Shown: positions 25,275-33,654, counted from the stretch's first letter. The stretch: 64,000 nt of DNA from Chloroflexota bacterium (GCA_016234485.1 JACRBL010000026.1:60049-124048), one strand, 5' to 3'. Notes: generated by a model from the letters alone, not told the origin. Numbers and translations are program-made.

Positions 25275-26179
25275 TTTATCTCCTCCGTTGCCACAACCAG
25301 AATCTCTTCCGCAGGTTTGGAGTTCATCCGCAGGTAGGCAATGAGCCAGGTGGCCTTCATAAATACCATGCCGATGCCTTGCACAAAGATCATCACAGGG
25401 AACAGGAGCGCCATCCAAATGCCCGCGCCCCAGAGGAGGCCGTTCGAGATTTCTCCACTGTCCATCAGGAGGACGGGCGCAAAAAACATCGGAAGCATGA
25501 ATGGGAATATGAACAGGCTGGATACCATCCCGATCCCCACATAAACGATCAACGCGATCACGAAGATGTTCATCTTGTTGACGCGTAAGACATCCCAGCC
25601 GCGGCGACAGGCGTCCAGCACGCCGAAGTCATCGGCCACGATCGCGGATTCGGCCAATTCCATCCACGCCATGGCCGCGAACAGGAACGGGTACATCAAA
25701 ATCATCAGAGGCGTCATGCAGATGGTCGCGAGACCCATCGTCAACACGGTTCCAAGAATTTGGATGATGGAAAAAGCGGCGCTGACCAGCATGACCGTGA
25801 CGGAATACAAGAGCATCAATCCGAGCAGACGCGCATAAAAGACGCGCCCGTCGCTGATGATTTCGCGGAACGATAATTTCTCCGCGCCGCGCTCCGCTTT
25901 CAGCGCGCCCACCGTCAGCGCCGCGCGGACGAGGGGCGAGAGGCCGAAGGAGAGGAGCGTCATCACAAGAAAGCCAAGTCCCATCAAAATCCAGGGGAGT
26001 GGATTATCGAACCAACGAGTTGGATCCCCCTCAGCCATGATCATGAACCACGGCACAAACATCAGCGGAAAGACGAGGTAAATGGCAAAAGCCATCACGA
26101 AGGCCGCGCCCCACAACGCCTTTTGCTTCCAGGTGATCTGCCATGCTCGGGTAATGATATCGCCAAAGTTCAAAGTCAT
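25271..26179 (-). CDS. Multi-span membrane protein, first gene of the FHA/PP2C operon
   Basis: 302 residues with about six hydrophobic spans. It is clearly homologous to the following gene: FGDIITRAWQITWKQKALW, GALKAERGAEKLSFREI, AIVADDFGVLDACRRGWDVLR. It therefore arose by tandem duplication. GGAGGCAGGA precedes the ATG. It is likely the first gene of the four-gene overlapping unit; guaA lies upstream on the same strand across two palindromic units. Function unknown. Confidence 0.82.
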   Translation of the reverse strand: MTLNFGDIITRAWQITWKQKALWGAAFVMAFAIYLVFPLMFVPWFMIMAEGDPTRWFDNPLPWILMGLGFLVMTLLSFGLSPLVRAALTVGALKAERGAEKLSFREIISDGRVFYARLLGLMLLYSVTVMLVSAAFSIIQILGTVLTMGLATICMTPLMILMYPFLFAAMAWMELAESAIVADDFGVLDACRRGWDVLRVNKMNIFVIALIVYVGIGMVSSLFIFPFMLPMFFAPVLLMDSGEISNGLLWGAGIWMALLFPVMIFVQGIGMVFMKATWLIAYLRMNSKPAEEILVVATEEIK

Positions 26180-26194
26180 TCCTGCCTCCAGTAA

Positions 26195-26314
26195 TTCGGA
26201 CTCGAACGTCTCCGACGTTCGTTATCCAAAGTCAGAGACTTTGGACTCCGCTTTTTCGGACTCGAACGTCTCTGACGTTCGTTATCCAAAGTCGGAGACT
26301 TTGGACTCCGTTTT
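26195..26314. repeat. 60-bp palindromic unit, two tandem copies
   Basis: Units at 26195-26254 and 26255-26314 differ at three positions. Each holds hairpins GAACGTC/GACGTTC and CCAAAGTC/GACTTTGG. The second unit ends exactly at the guaA stop codon. A third, inverted copy is at 15152-15204. They may stabilise or end the guaA transcript. Confidence 0.92.
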
Positions 26315-27913
26315 CTATTCCCATTCAATGGTCGCGGGCGGTTTGCTCGTAATATCATACACCACCCGATTTATTCCGTCCACTTCGTTGACGATGCGGT
26401 TCGCCACCCGCGCCAGCAGGTCGTGGGGCAGGCGCGCCCAATCGGCGGTCATAAAGTCCTCGGTAGTCACGGCTCGGATGGCCGCGGCCTCCTGGTACGT
26501 CCGCTGGTCGCCCATCACGCCCACCGACCGAACGGGGAGCAAAACCACGAAGGCCTGCGACACCATCGGCAGTTCAACTGCCGATGAACGAGCCGTTGGT
26601 TGTCCAGCAGTTGAACTGCTGGACGAACGAGCCTTGCCCAAAAATCCCGCGCGGGACAACTCCTCGATCAGGATCGCATCCGCCGCCCGCAGACGTTCCA
26701 CGCGCTCGCGCGTCACCTCCCCGAGACAGCGCACGGTCAAGCCCGGACCTGGGAACGGTTGCCTCCACACGAGCGCTTCCGACAGCCCCAGCGCCTCGCC
26801 GACGGCGCGCACCTCGTCCTTGAAGAGGTAGCGCAACGGCTCCACCAACTCGAACTGCATATCCTCGGGCAATCCGCCCACATTGTGATGCGACTTGATC
26901 TTCTGCGCCTTGTCGCGATCGGGCGCGGACGATTCCACCACGTCGGGATAGATCGTCCCCTGCACGAGGAACCTGGGTTGGCCGAGTTGTTTGGCCTGCG
27001 TTTCGAATATGCGGATGAACTTCTCGCCGACGATCCGCCGCTTCTGTTCGGGGTCGGTGATGCCATGCAAGGCGGAGAAATATTCGTCGCTGGCGTCCAC
27101 CGCGATCAACTCCGAGTGGAGTTGCCCGCGAAACGCGGACACGACCTGCTCGCCCTCGTTCTTCCGCAACAGACCCGTATCCACGAAAACGGACACCAGC
27201 TGGTCGCCGATGGCTTTATGCACCAGCGCCGCGGCCACCGACGAATCCACGCCGCCCGAAACCGCCGCCAGGACGCGTTCGCCGCCGACCTGCTTCCGAA
27301 TTCGCGACACCGATTCTTCGATGATCGAAGCGGGAGTCCAATCAGGTTTCGCGCCGCAAATATCCACCGCAAAATGTTTGAGCAGTTGAGTCCCGTTCGG
27401 CGTGTGGTGCACTTCGGGATGAAACTGTACGGCCACATACCTGCGCGCAAAATCGGCCATCGCGGCAATCGGACTGTTGTCACTTTTCGCCAGCGCCACA
27501 AACCCCTCGGGCATGCGCGTAATTCTATCTCCATGCGACATCCATACTTTCGAGATCGCATCCAGCGCCGTACCGGGGACGAGCGTCTGAATTTCCGCGG
27601 GGCCGTATTCACGCTGTGCCGAAGAATCCACCTGTCCGCCCAGCGCGTGGGTGAGGGCCTGCATCCCATAGCAAATGCCGAGGATGGGAAGCCCCGTCTC
27701 GAGGATAAATTTCTGGATGAAGGGCGCGCCCGCTTCGTAGACCGATTTCGGCCCGCCCGAAAGGATAAATCCCTTTGGCTGGATGGAAAGAATCTTTTCG
27801 CGCGGCGCGTCCCACGGGAACAACTCGCAATACACCTGCGCCTCGCGCACGCGGCGGGCGATGATCTGGGCATATTGAGATCCAAAATCGAGAATAGCAA
27901 TGGAGTCGGTCAT
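26315..27913 (-). CDS. guaA: GMP synthase (glutamine-hydrolysing) with an in-frame repeat insertion
   Basis: 532 residues. The class I glutamine amidotransferase domain has ILDFGSQYAQIIARRVRE and the nucleophile Cys in ILGICYGMQ. The ATP-pyrophosphatase domain has AAVSGGVDSSVAAALV, and the C-terminal dimerisation domain ends KPPATIEWE. It makes GMP from XMP, ATP and glutamine. Between FLGK and VSQAFVVLLPVRSVGVMGD, where other GuaA proteins are continuous, about 22 residues (ARSSSSSTAGQPTARSSAVE and LPM) are inserted by a palindromic repeat (26567-26632). All catalytic motifs are intact. The ATG directly follows CTGAAAACTG repeats, with no Shine-Dalgarno. Confidence 0.97.
   Translation of the reverse strand: MTDSIAILDFGSQYAQIIARRVREAQVYCELFPWDAPREKILSIQPKGFILSGGPKSVYEAGAPFIQKFILETGLPILGICYGMQALTHALGGQVDSSAQREYGPAEIQTLVPGTALDAISKVWMSHGDRITRMPEGFVALAKSDNSPIAAMADFARRYVAVQFHPEVHHTPNGTQLLKHFAVDICGAKPDWTPASIIEESVSRIRKQVGGERVLAAVSGGVDSSVAAALVHKAIGDQLVSVFVDTGLLRKNEGEQVVSAFRGQLHSELIAVDASDEYFSALHGITDPEQKRRIVGEKFIRIFETQAKQLGQPRFLVQGTIYPDVVESSAPDRDKAQKIKSHHNVGGLPEDMQFELVEPLRYLFKDEVRAVGEALGLSEALVWRQPFPGPGLTVRCLGEVTRERVERLRAADAILIEELSRAGFLGKARSSSSSTAGQPTARSSAVELPMVSQAFVVLLPVRSVGVMGDQRTYQEAAAIRAVTTEDFMTADWARLPHDLLARVANRIVNEVDGINRVVYDITSKPPATIEWE
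26567..26632. repeat. Palindromic insertion inside guaA
   Basis: Two palindromes, CGGCAGTT-C-AACTGCCG (26567-26583) and GTCCAGCAGTT-G-AACTGCTGGAC (26602-26624), are each followed by GAACGAGCC. Related palindromes are at 59726-59773. The insertion keeps the guaA frame. Confidence 0.88.
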
Positions 27914-27963
27914 CAGTTTTCAGTGTCCAGTTTTCAGTTGTCAGTTTTCAGGCGTGGATTATA
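27909..27963 (-). promoter_or_regulatory. guaA leader: -10 box and CTGAAAACTG repeats
   Basis: On the minus strand TATAAT (27958-27963) lies 45-50 bp before the guaA ATG. The leader between them consists of repeated CTGAAAACTG/ACAACTG words that run into the start codon, so no normal ribosome-binding site remains. No clear -35 box is seen. Confidence 0.45.
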
Positions 27964-28037
27964 GCCCTATATTTTCTTTCCTCTTTCCTCTTCCCTCATT
28001 TGATATACTTGCCCCATCCCACAAAAGGAGCCACCCC

Positions 28038-29840
28038 ATGTCCACCCCATCCCGTTGGGATATGACCAACGTCTATCCCTCGCTCGAATCCAAGCAATTC
28101 AAATCTGCCCTCAAGAAATTATCGGCCATGCTCGACGAGTTGGAGACCTTCCTCGCCAAGAAGGTCAGCAAGGCGAATGCCAAAACCGACCCGAAGAAAC
28201 TCGGCAAACTGCTCGGCGAGTCCGTGGATCGCCTGAACGCGCTCTACGATCTCTCGAACACCATCGGCTCCTACATCTACGCCTTCGTCACCACCAACTC
28301 GCGCGACCAACTCGCCATGCGGACTCTCTCCGAGTACGAGCAGGTGCAGGTGCGCCAGAGCATTCTCACCACTCAATTCCAGGCCTGGGTGGGCAAACTC
28401 GGCAAGGCCGCGCTCAACAAGGCCGCCAAACTCGCGCCCGCGGCCAAGTCACACGCCTTCATGCTGAACGAAGCCGCCGAACAGGCCAAGTATTTGATGA
28501 GCGAGGCGGAAGAAGCCCTCGCCGCCGAACTGACCTTGAGCGGGGGCAACGCCTTTGGCAAATTGCAGGGGACGGTCACCTCGCAACTTTCCGTGGACTT
28601 TGAACTGGATGGCAAGACCCAGAAGATGCCTATGCCCGCGCTGATCAACCTGCGCTCGCACCCGGATGAATCCGTCCGACGCCGCGGCTACGAAGCGGAG
28701 AACGTCGCCTGGGAGTCTGTCAAAGAGACGTTGGCCGCCTGCCTCAACGGGGTCAAAGGCGAGACGAACGCGCTCAACAAACGCCGCGGCCGCGAAGACG
28801 CCGTCCATTCCTCCCTCGATCAATCCCGCATTGACCGTCCCACCCTCAAGGCCATGCTCAGCGCCATGGAAGATTCCTTCCCCACCTTCCGCCGCTATTT
28901 CAAGAAGAAAGCCGAACGCCTCGGCAAGGAAAAACTCGCCTGGTGGGACGTCTTCGCGCCGATGGGCAAGGCCGACAAAGTCTACTCGTTTGACGAAGCG
29001 CGCGATTTCATTTTGCATCACTTCGGCGCTTTCTCGCCCGATCTGGCTGAGATGACCAAGACCGCCTTCGACAAAAATTGGATAGACGCCGAACAGCGCG
29101 ACGGCAAACGCGGCGGCGCCTTCTGCATGGGCGTGCCAGCCGTGAAAGAGAGCCGCATCCTCGCCAACTTCGACGGCTCGTTCGACCAGGTCAGCACGCT
29201 GGCGCACGAACTCGGTCACGCCTATCACAACTATTGCGCCTACGAAGCGGGCAAGACCGAACTGCAACAACTCACGCCCATGACCCTGGCCGAGACCGCC
29301 TCCATCATGTGCGAAACGATCATCACTGAGGCCGTGCTTTCGCAGACGACCGATCCGCAAGAGGAACTGGCCGTGCTCGAAGCGCAACTCAACGGCGCGG
29401 CACAGGTGATCGTGGACATCTACTCGCGCTACCTGTTCGAGAAGGAAGTCCTCGAGCGCCGCGTCAAAGCCGAACTTTCAGCGGACGACTTCAGCGAAAT
29501 CATGGAGCGCGCCCAGAAGGCCACCTACGGCGACGGCCTCGACGAGCGCTACCTGCAAAAGTTCATGTGGACTTGGAAGCCGCACTACTACACCCCCGGC
29601 CTCTCGTTCTACAACTACCCCTATTCATTCGGCCTCCTCTTCGGGACGGGATTGTACGCCATCTACCAACAGCGCGGCGCGGCCTTCATCCCCGATTACA
29701 AAAACCTGCTCGCCTCCACAGGCGAGGCCTCTGCCGCCGACCTCGCCCAGCGTTTTGGCATTGACATCCGCAAGAAAAAATTCTGGGCGGATAGTCTCGC
29801 CATCATCGCCAAGCGCGTCGATCGCTACTGCGAACTTTAG
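28038..29840 (+). CDS. pepF: Oligoendopeptidase F (M3B metallopeptidase)
   Basis: 600 residues from the ATG at 28038, with AAAGGAG 9 nt upstream. An in-frame upstream extension is repeat-derived. The N-terminal helical oligoF domain (WDMTNVYPSLESKQFKSALK) is followed by the M3 catalytic domain with zinc motif HELGH near residue 389 (LAHELGHAYHNY) and the third ligand Glu in AETASIMCET. YYTPGLSFYNYPYSFGLLFG forms the substrate-side His/Tyr region. It cleaves short peptides in the cytoplasm. It is divergent from guaA. Confidence 0.95.
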   Translation: MSTPSRWDMTNVYPSLESKQFKSALKKLSAMLDELETFLAKKVSKANAKTDPKKLGKLLGESVDRLNALYDLSNTIGSYIYAFVTTNSRDQLAMRTLSEYEQVQVRQSILTTQFQAWVGKLGKAALNKAAKLAPAAKSHAFMLNEAAEQAKYLMSEAEEALAAELTLSGGNAFGKLQGTVTSQLSVDFELDGKTQKMPMPALINLRSHPDESVRRRGYEAENVAWESVKETLAACLNGVKGETNALNKRRGREDAVHSSLDQSRIDRPTLKAMLSAMEDSFPTFRRYFKKKAERLGKEKLAWWDVFAPMGKADKVYSFDEARDFILHHFGAFSPDLAEMTKTAFDKNWIDAEQRDGKRGGAFCMGVPAVKESRILANFDGSFDQVSTLAHELGHAYHNYCAYEAGKTELQQLTPMTLAETASIMCETIITEAVLSQTTDPQEELAVLEAQLNGAAQVIVDIYSRYLFEKEVLERRVKAELSADDFSEIMERAQKATYGDGLDERYLQKFMWTWKPHYYTPGLSFYNYPYSFGLLFGTGLYAIYQQRGAAFIPDYKNLLASTGEASAADLAQRFGIDIRKKKFWADSLAIIAKRVDRYCEL

Positions 29841-29853
29841 CAGATAACACAAA

Positions 29854-29947
29854 CAGGACGCGGAAAACGCGGATGAACGCAGATGGACACGGAGAGATTT
29901 AATTCTCTCGGCGTCCTCCGCGTAAATCAGCGTCAATCCGCGTCCTG
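29854..29947. repeat. CAGGACGCGGA inverted-repeat element
   Basis: CAGGACGCGGA (29854-29864) and TCCGCGTCCTG (29937-29947) bound a 94-bp element with inner GCGGAT and ATCAGCG words and a central GAGA-TTTAAT-TCTC hairpin. It sits between pepF and the rhodanese gene. Confidence 0.8.
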
Positions 29948-29979
29948 CATTTAATTCGATCTCAACGAAAGAGCGAGTT

Positions 29980-30435
29980 ATGAAACGCAAAATTTTAGGA
30001 TTATTGATTTTCCTCGCGCTGACCCTCGCCGCCTGCACCTCCGCGCCGACGCCCGTGACCGTCATCGTCGAGCCGACAGGACGTCCCGCGGGCAACCTCC
30101 CGCAGACCGAGGCCGACGTGCCGCGCGTGACGGTGGAGGAGGCGCTGACCGCGCTCAACAGCGGCGCGGCCGTCATCGTGGACGTGCGAAGCGTGGAGTC
30201 GTTCGTGGCGAGACACATCGCAGGCGCGCTGTCCATCCCGCTGGATCGGATCGAGGAGAATCCTCAAGACCTCTCGCTCAACAAGAACCAGTGGATCATC
30301 ACTTACTGCACCTGACAAACCGAACATCTCAGCGCCCGTGCGGCGTTCGTCATGTTGCAAAATGGATATACCAAAGTCAGCGCAATCCTCGGCGGCCTCG
30401 ACGCGTGGATCGAAGCGGGCTACCCGATGGAGTAG
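29980..30435 (+). CDS. Rhodanese-like lipoprotein, candidate selenoprotein (TGA read as Sec at residue 112)
   Basis: 151 residues if TGA at 30313-30315 is read through. The N-terminus is a lipoprotein signal (LLIFLALTLAAC, lipid Cys19). A rhodanese domain follows: VTVEEALTALNSGAAVIVDVRSVESF, HIAGALSIPLD, then ITYCT-Sec-QTEHLSARAA. After the TGA the same frame continues as the expected second half (MLQNGYTKVSAILGGLDAW, IEAGYP) to a TAG. In related rhodaneses this loop reads Tyr-Cys-Thr-Cys/Sec-Pro-x-Glu, so Sec replaces the second thiol. It would act outside the membrane as a sulfur- or redox-handling protein. A simple nonsense mutation is the alternative. Confidence 0.8.
30316..30347 (+). promoter_or_regulatory. 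Candidate bacterial SECIS hairpin
   Basis: Just after the TGA, AGCGCC (30331-30336) pairs with GGCGTT (30342-30347), leaving a 5-nt loop CGTGC. The loop starts 21 nt after the TGA, within the usual 16-37 nt, and has a G in its first two bases as SelB-binding loops require. It lies in coding sequence, as bacterial SECIS elements do. Confidence 0.6.
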
Positions 30436-30439
30436 TAAT

Positions 30440-30458
30440 CCAGAAACCTGGTTTCTGG
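30440..30458. repeat. 19-nt palindrome after the rhodanese gene
   Basis: CCAGAAACC-T-GGTTTCTGG is a perfect palindrome starting four bases after the TAG. It may help end or protect the transcript. Confidence 0.7.
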
Positions 30459-30530
30459 TTGCTTCGGGGTTAGGGAAAGTCATCGAAACAGAATCCGCCT
30501 CAACGTCACGCGTGAAGCGAGAGAAACAAA

Positions 30531-30558
30531 ACGGGCAGGACAACTTTGTCCCGCCCGT
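30531..30558. terminator. Terminator between convergent rhodanese and beta-helix genes
   Basis: ACGGGCAGGACAA (30531-30543) pairs with TTGTCCCGCCCGT (30546-30558) at 12 of 13 positions. On the minus strand the stem is followed by TTTGTTT, so it mainly serves the beta-helix genes. Confidence 0.75.
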
Positions 30559-30579
30559 CTTCATATAATTCAGATGGCT

Positions 30580-32034
30580 TTATCTCGCGTTTCTGCAAGC
30601 GCCGAACTCAGAGGTTCTCCCAGCGCCGTCTGTGGCGGTGGCGGTAATCGCCTCTCCGTACAGAAAGCCGAAGGAAGCCGTCACGGTACCGGTCCACAGC
30701 CCGTTCACATTGGTTGTAACGTTTGCCGTTCCTATCCATTTCTTTCCTTCCCCATAATTCGATGGGTCGCATGTGTGAGCCGGGGAGGAGTAGAAATCAA
30801 GTTTGTAGGGTTGGCCTGCCTTGCTGCGGAACGTTACCGCGATGACGCGCGTGCCGCTCGCGGCGGATGTGATGACCGGGAAGTTTTGATAGCCGTTTGG
30901 GCCGTTATCCGGGTCAAGCGGATCGTTGGGAGTCATTCCAAAATTTCCAAGGTCAATGCCCAGAGCGCTGTTTGAATAGAACGAATTACGCCGCATATTG
31001 ACACGGCTGGTATTTCCAACGATCGCGACTCCCTTCCCGTTGTTATAAGCGATCACGTTGCTTGTAGCGGCCGCCCCTCCACCGATAATGGCATTTCCAG
31101 CAACGATAAGGATGCCGCCAAGGGCATTTCCCACCCCGCCGGCGCCTGCCGCATTTGTGCCGATATAATTTCCCTGGATCCTTGTGCCGGGCGCGGCAGA
31201 ATCGATGCCCTCCCAGTTATTGCCCGAGATGACATTACGCACCCCAGCCGTACCGCCTCCAATGAGAGTATTGGATGCACTCAGGTAAACGACGACCCCC
31301 GATTCTCCATTTGCCAGTGGGGCGGTTCCATCTTCAGTGGTTCCGATGTAATTTCCCTGGATCATATTTCCTGAAGGGGTTCCACCAGAACGGGCGATCG
31401 CAATCCCCGTGTACGTGTTTCCCGAAATGACATTTCTGGCAGCCGCACCTGAACCACCGATCAGGTTGTTTGAACCCCGAATTTCTATGCCGTAACCGTT
31501 CGGCAGTAAAGTTGGGTTTCCGGACCAAAAGCCAATATGATTGGCCTGGACCGCATTTCCATTGCCATTGATAGCAATCCCGTCGAAGCTCCAGGAGGTG
31601 ATGATAAAGCCCTTCACAATGTTATTGTCACTGGCGAGTACAAGTCCGCTATTTGACCCTGCGAGATTTGCCCCGCTCAGCACGATGCAGGGAACCGTGC
31701 AGTTTGGCTGGGATGTGCCATCCAGGTTGAGCGTGTCGGTAATGATGGGAAGGGGATCGCTCGTAATGGATATAACATGGATGCCAGCGCCTGGCAGGTT
31801 GAAGGTGATGGTATCATCGCCTGCCAGTGCATTGGCTTCCTGGATGGCGGCGCGCAGGGTGCACGATCCACCTGATGTGGCGCAAACCCCGTCGCCGGGA
31901 TTTGCATCGTTCCCTTCATTGACCGATCTTACAACCAGCGTTGTGGAAGCGGAAGCGTGATTGGTTGGGAGGCCGGTAAGGGCCAGGACCAACATTGTCA
32001 CAACCAAAAAACGTAAAATGTGAATCTTGTTCAT
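30580..32034 (-). CDS. Secreted CSLREA-type parallel beta-helix protein, copy 1
   Basis: 484 residues from the ATG at 32034, with TGAGGAAAATAAA upstream. A signal peptide (LRFLVVTMLVLALTGLPTNHASAS) leads to a CSLREA-like domain (NEGNDANPGDGVCATSGGSCTLRAAIQEANALAG), then right-handed beta-helix repeats rich in NVISGN, IQGNYIG and GIDLGN. A short C-terminal beta domain ends TATDGAGRTSEFGAC. Such proteins are exported and often bind or cut polysaccharides or act as surface adhesins. No catalytic residues are obvious. It is closely related to the next gene; the 44-bp gap suggests one transcript. Confidence 0.88.
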   Translation of the reverse strand: MNKIHILRFLVVTMLVLALTGLPTNHASASTTLVVRSVNEGNDANPGDGVCATSGGSCTLRAAIQEANALAGDDTITFNLPGAGIHVISITSDPLPIITDTLNLDGTSQPNCTVPCIVLSGANLAGSNSGLVLASDNNIVKGFIITSWSFDGIAINGNGNAVQANHIGFWSGNPTLLPNGYGIEIRGSNNLIGGSGAAARNVISGNTYTGIAIARSGGTPSGNMIQGNYIGTTEDGTAPLANGESGVVVYLSASNTLIGGGTAGVRNVISGNNWEGIDSAAPGTRIQGNYIGTNAAGAGGVGNALGGILIVAGNAIIGGGAAATSNVIAYNNGKGVAIVGNTSRVNMRRNSFYSNSALGIDLGNFGMTPNDPLDPDNGPNGYQNFPVITSAASGTRVIAVTFRSKAGQPYKLDFYSSPAHTCDPSNYGEGKKWIGTANVTTNVNGLWTGTVTASFGFLYGEAITATATDGAGRTSEFGACRNAR

Positions 32035-32078
32035 TTTATTTTCCTCAGGATGATTCACTCCATGATTTTTACAACAGA

Positions 32079-33536
32079 TCAATTAGCCGCGCGGCAGGCG
32101 CTAAATTCGGATGTATTACCGGCCGGGTCAATGGCCGTGGCAGTGATCTTGGAACCGACAGCAAAATTACCCAGGACCGCCACACTGAAACTTCCAACGC
32201 CGGAACCATTTGTTGTTACGCTGACGGCGCCCAGATAAACTTTCCCTTCTCCATAATGAGACGAGTCGCAGGTGGGGGATGAATAAATTTCCACCGTGTA
32301 TTTCGTGTTTGCCCTGCTGCTCAAGCGCCCGGTAACGACGCGCGTGCTGCTCGTGGCAGAGATGATTGACGGGAAATTCTGTAATCTGTTCGGGCCGGCG
32401 TCTACATCGCCGGTATCGTTGAGGGTCACGCCGTTGCTGCCCAGATCAATTCCGAGGCTGGTATTCGAAAAGATCGAATTGCGCCGCACGGTGGCGCGGA
32501 CGGCGCTCCCGTAAATGTTGATCCCCTTTCCAGCATTGAAAGCGATCCTGTTTCCCGTGATGACACCGCTACCGGCGTCCGAATAGATGCCATCCTGGGT
32601 ATTTCCCAGTCCAGCATTGCCAGCCGCGTTCGTGCCGATGAAGTTGTTTTGAATGGTGGTCGTGGAACCCGTGTAATAAATGCCTGCCCGGTTTCCAGAG
32701 ATCACATTGCGCGCCCCGCTGGTAGGTCCGCCAATCAGCGTATTTGACCCTCCCATGAAAACAACAACTCCAGTCAGCTGGTTGCCCAGTGCAGCGTTTC
32801 CTGCGGCGTTGGCGCCAATGTAATTTCCCTGGATCTTGTTACCACTGGTGGGAGTGTTCCCATCCACCGCGTTGGCAACCACAATACCATACCCATTTCC
32901 TGAGATCACATTGCGTTCATTGGGGGTGGTTCCACCGATGAGATTGCCCGTTCCAAATAGAGAAATGCCGCTGCCGTTTCCAAGAGGGGTTGGGTTGCCG
33001 GGCCAGAAGCCGATATCATTCGCCTGGATGATGTTGTTGTTTCCAGTGATAAAAATACCGTAGCTGTTCCCGGGACCGCTTGATGTATTCCACGATGTAA
33101 TGATAAAACCCTTGATGATGCTGTTGTTGCTCGCGACGCGTAATCCATGCTTCGCTCCTGCTGGAAGCGACGCTCCGCTTAGCACAATGCAGGGAACGGT
33201 GCAGTTTGGCTGGGATGTGCCATCCAAGTTAAGCGTGTCCGTGATGGTGGGCAGGGGTCCGCTTGTGATGGACATAACATGGATGCCAGCGCCTGGCAGG
33301 CTAAAAATAATGTTATCAGCGCCCGCATGAGCATTGGCCTCCTCGATGGCCGCGCGCAGGGTGCAACTCCCGCCTGAAATCGCGCAAAATCCATCCCCCG
33401 GGTTCGCGTCAGAACCGTCATTGACCATTGTTACAACTAACGCTCCCCCGGCGGACGCGTGGCTGGATGGAAAACCGATGAGGGCAAGCGCCAACCAGAT
33501 CGCGACCAGCATATTCAAGAATCGAAAGTGTTTCAT
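32079..33536 (-). CDS. Secreted CSLREA-type parallel beta-helix protein, copy 2
   Basis: 485 residues. It has the same order as its neighbour: signal peptide (LNMLVAIWLALALIGFPSSHASAG), CSLREA-like domain (NDGSDANPGDGFCAISGGSCTLRAAIEEANAHAG), beta-helix coils (NVISGN, IQGNYIGANAAG, SIFSNTSLGIDLGSNG) and a C-terminal TAIDPAGNTSEFSAC domain. The pair arose by tandem duplication. AAGAAGGATAAAATC precedes the ATG. It is divergent from the large XRE/NB-ARC regulator, whose gene starts 118 bp away. Confidence 0.88.
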   Translation of the reverse strand: MKHFRFLNMLVAIWLALALIGFPSSHASAGGALVVTMVNDGSDANPGDGFCAISGGSCTLRAAIEEANAHAGADNIIFSLPGAGIHVMSITSGPLPTITDTLNLDGTSQPNCTVPCIVLSGASLPAGAKHGLRVASNNSIIKGFIITSWNTSSGPGNSYGIFITGNNNIIQANDIGFWPGNPTPLGNGSGISLFGTGNLIGGTTPNERNVISGNGYGIVVANAVDGNTPTSGNKIQGNYIGANAAGNAALGNQLTGVVVFMGGSNTLIGGPTSGARNVISGNRAGIYYTGSTTTIQNNFIGTNAAGNAGLGNTQDGIYSDAGSGVITGNRIAFNAGKGINIYGSAVRATVRRNSIFSNTSLGIDLGSNGVTLNDTGDVDAGPNRLQNFPSIISATSSTRVVTGRLSSRANTKYTVEIYSSPTCDSSHYGEGKVYLGAVSVTTNGSGVGSFSVAVLGNFAVGSKITATAIDPAGNTSEFSACRAAN

Positions 33537-33654
33537 GATTTTATCCTTCTTTCTTTTGGCATTTCAGTGGGATGCGCTCTGTGTAATTCAAACACGAAGC
33601 GGGGGTAAATGTAATGTCAAAAGGGATACAAAAAGTGATATAAAGCATAACAAG

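Noticed and set aside
26759..27964. 401-residue plus-strand frame opposite guaA
   Set aside because: Antisense to a gene with all catalytic motifs; composition is shadow-like and it lacks a ribosome-binding site.
30313..30315. TGA as an ordinary stop ending a 111-residue protein
   Set aside because: This would cut the rhodanese domain in its active-site loop while the rest follows intact in the same frame; nonsense decay would normally be accompanied by further damage. Kept as the alternative explanation.
33334..33654. Upstream in-frame extension of the XRE regulator
   Set aside because: It would overlap the start of the divergent beta-helix gene, and the extra residues have no domain; HTH proteins of this type begin near the ATG at 33655.
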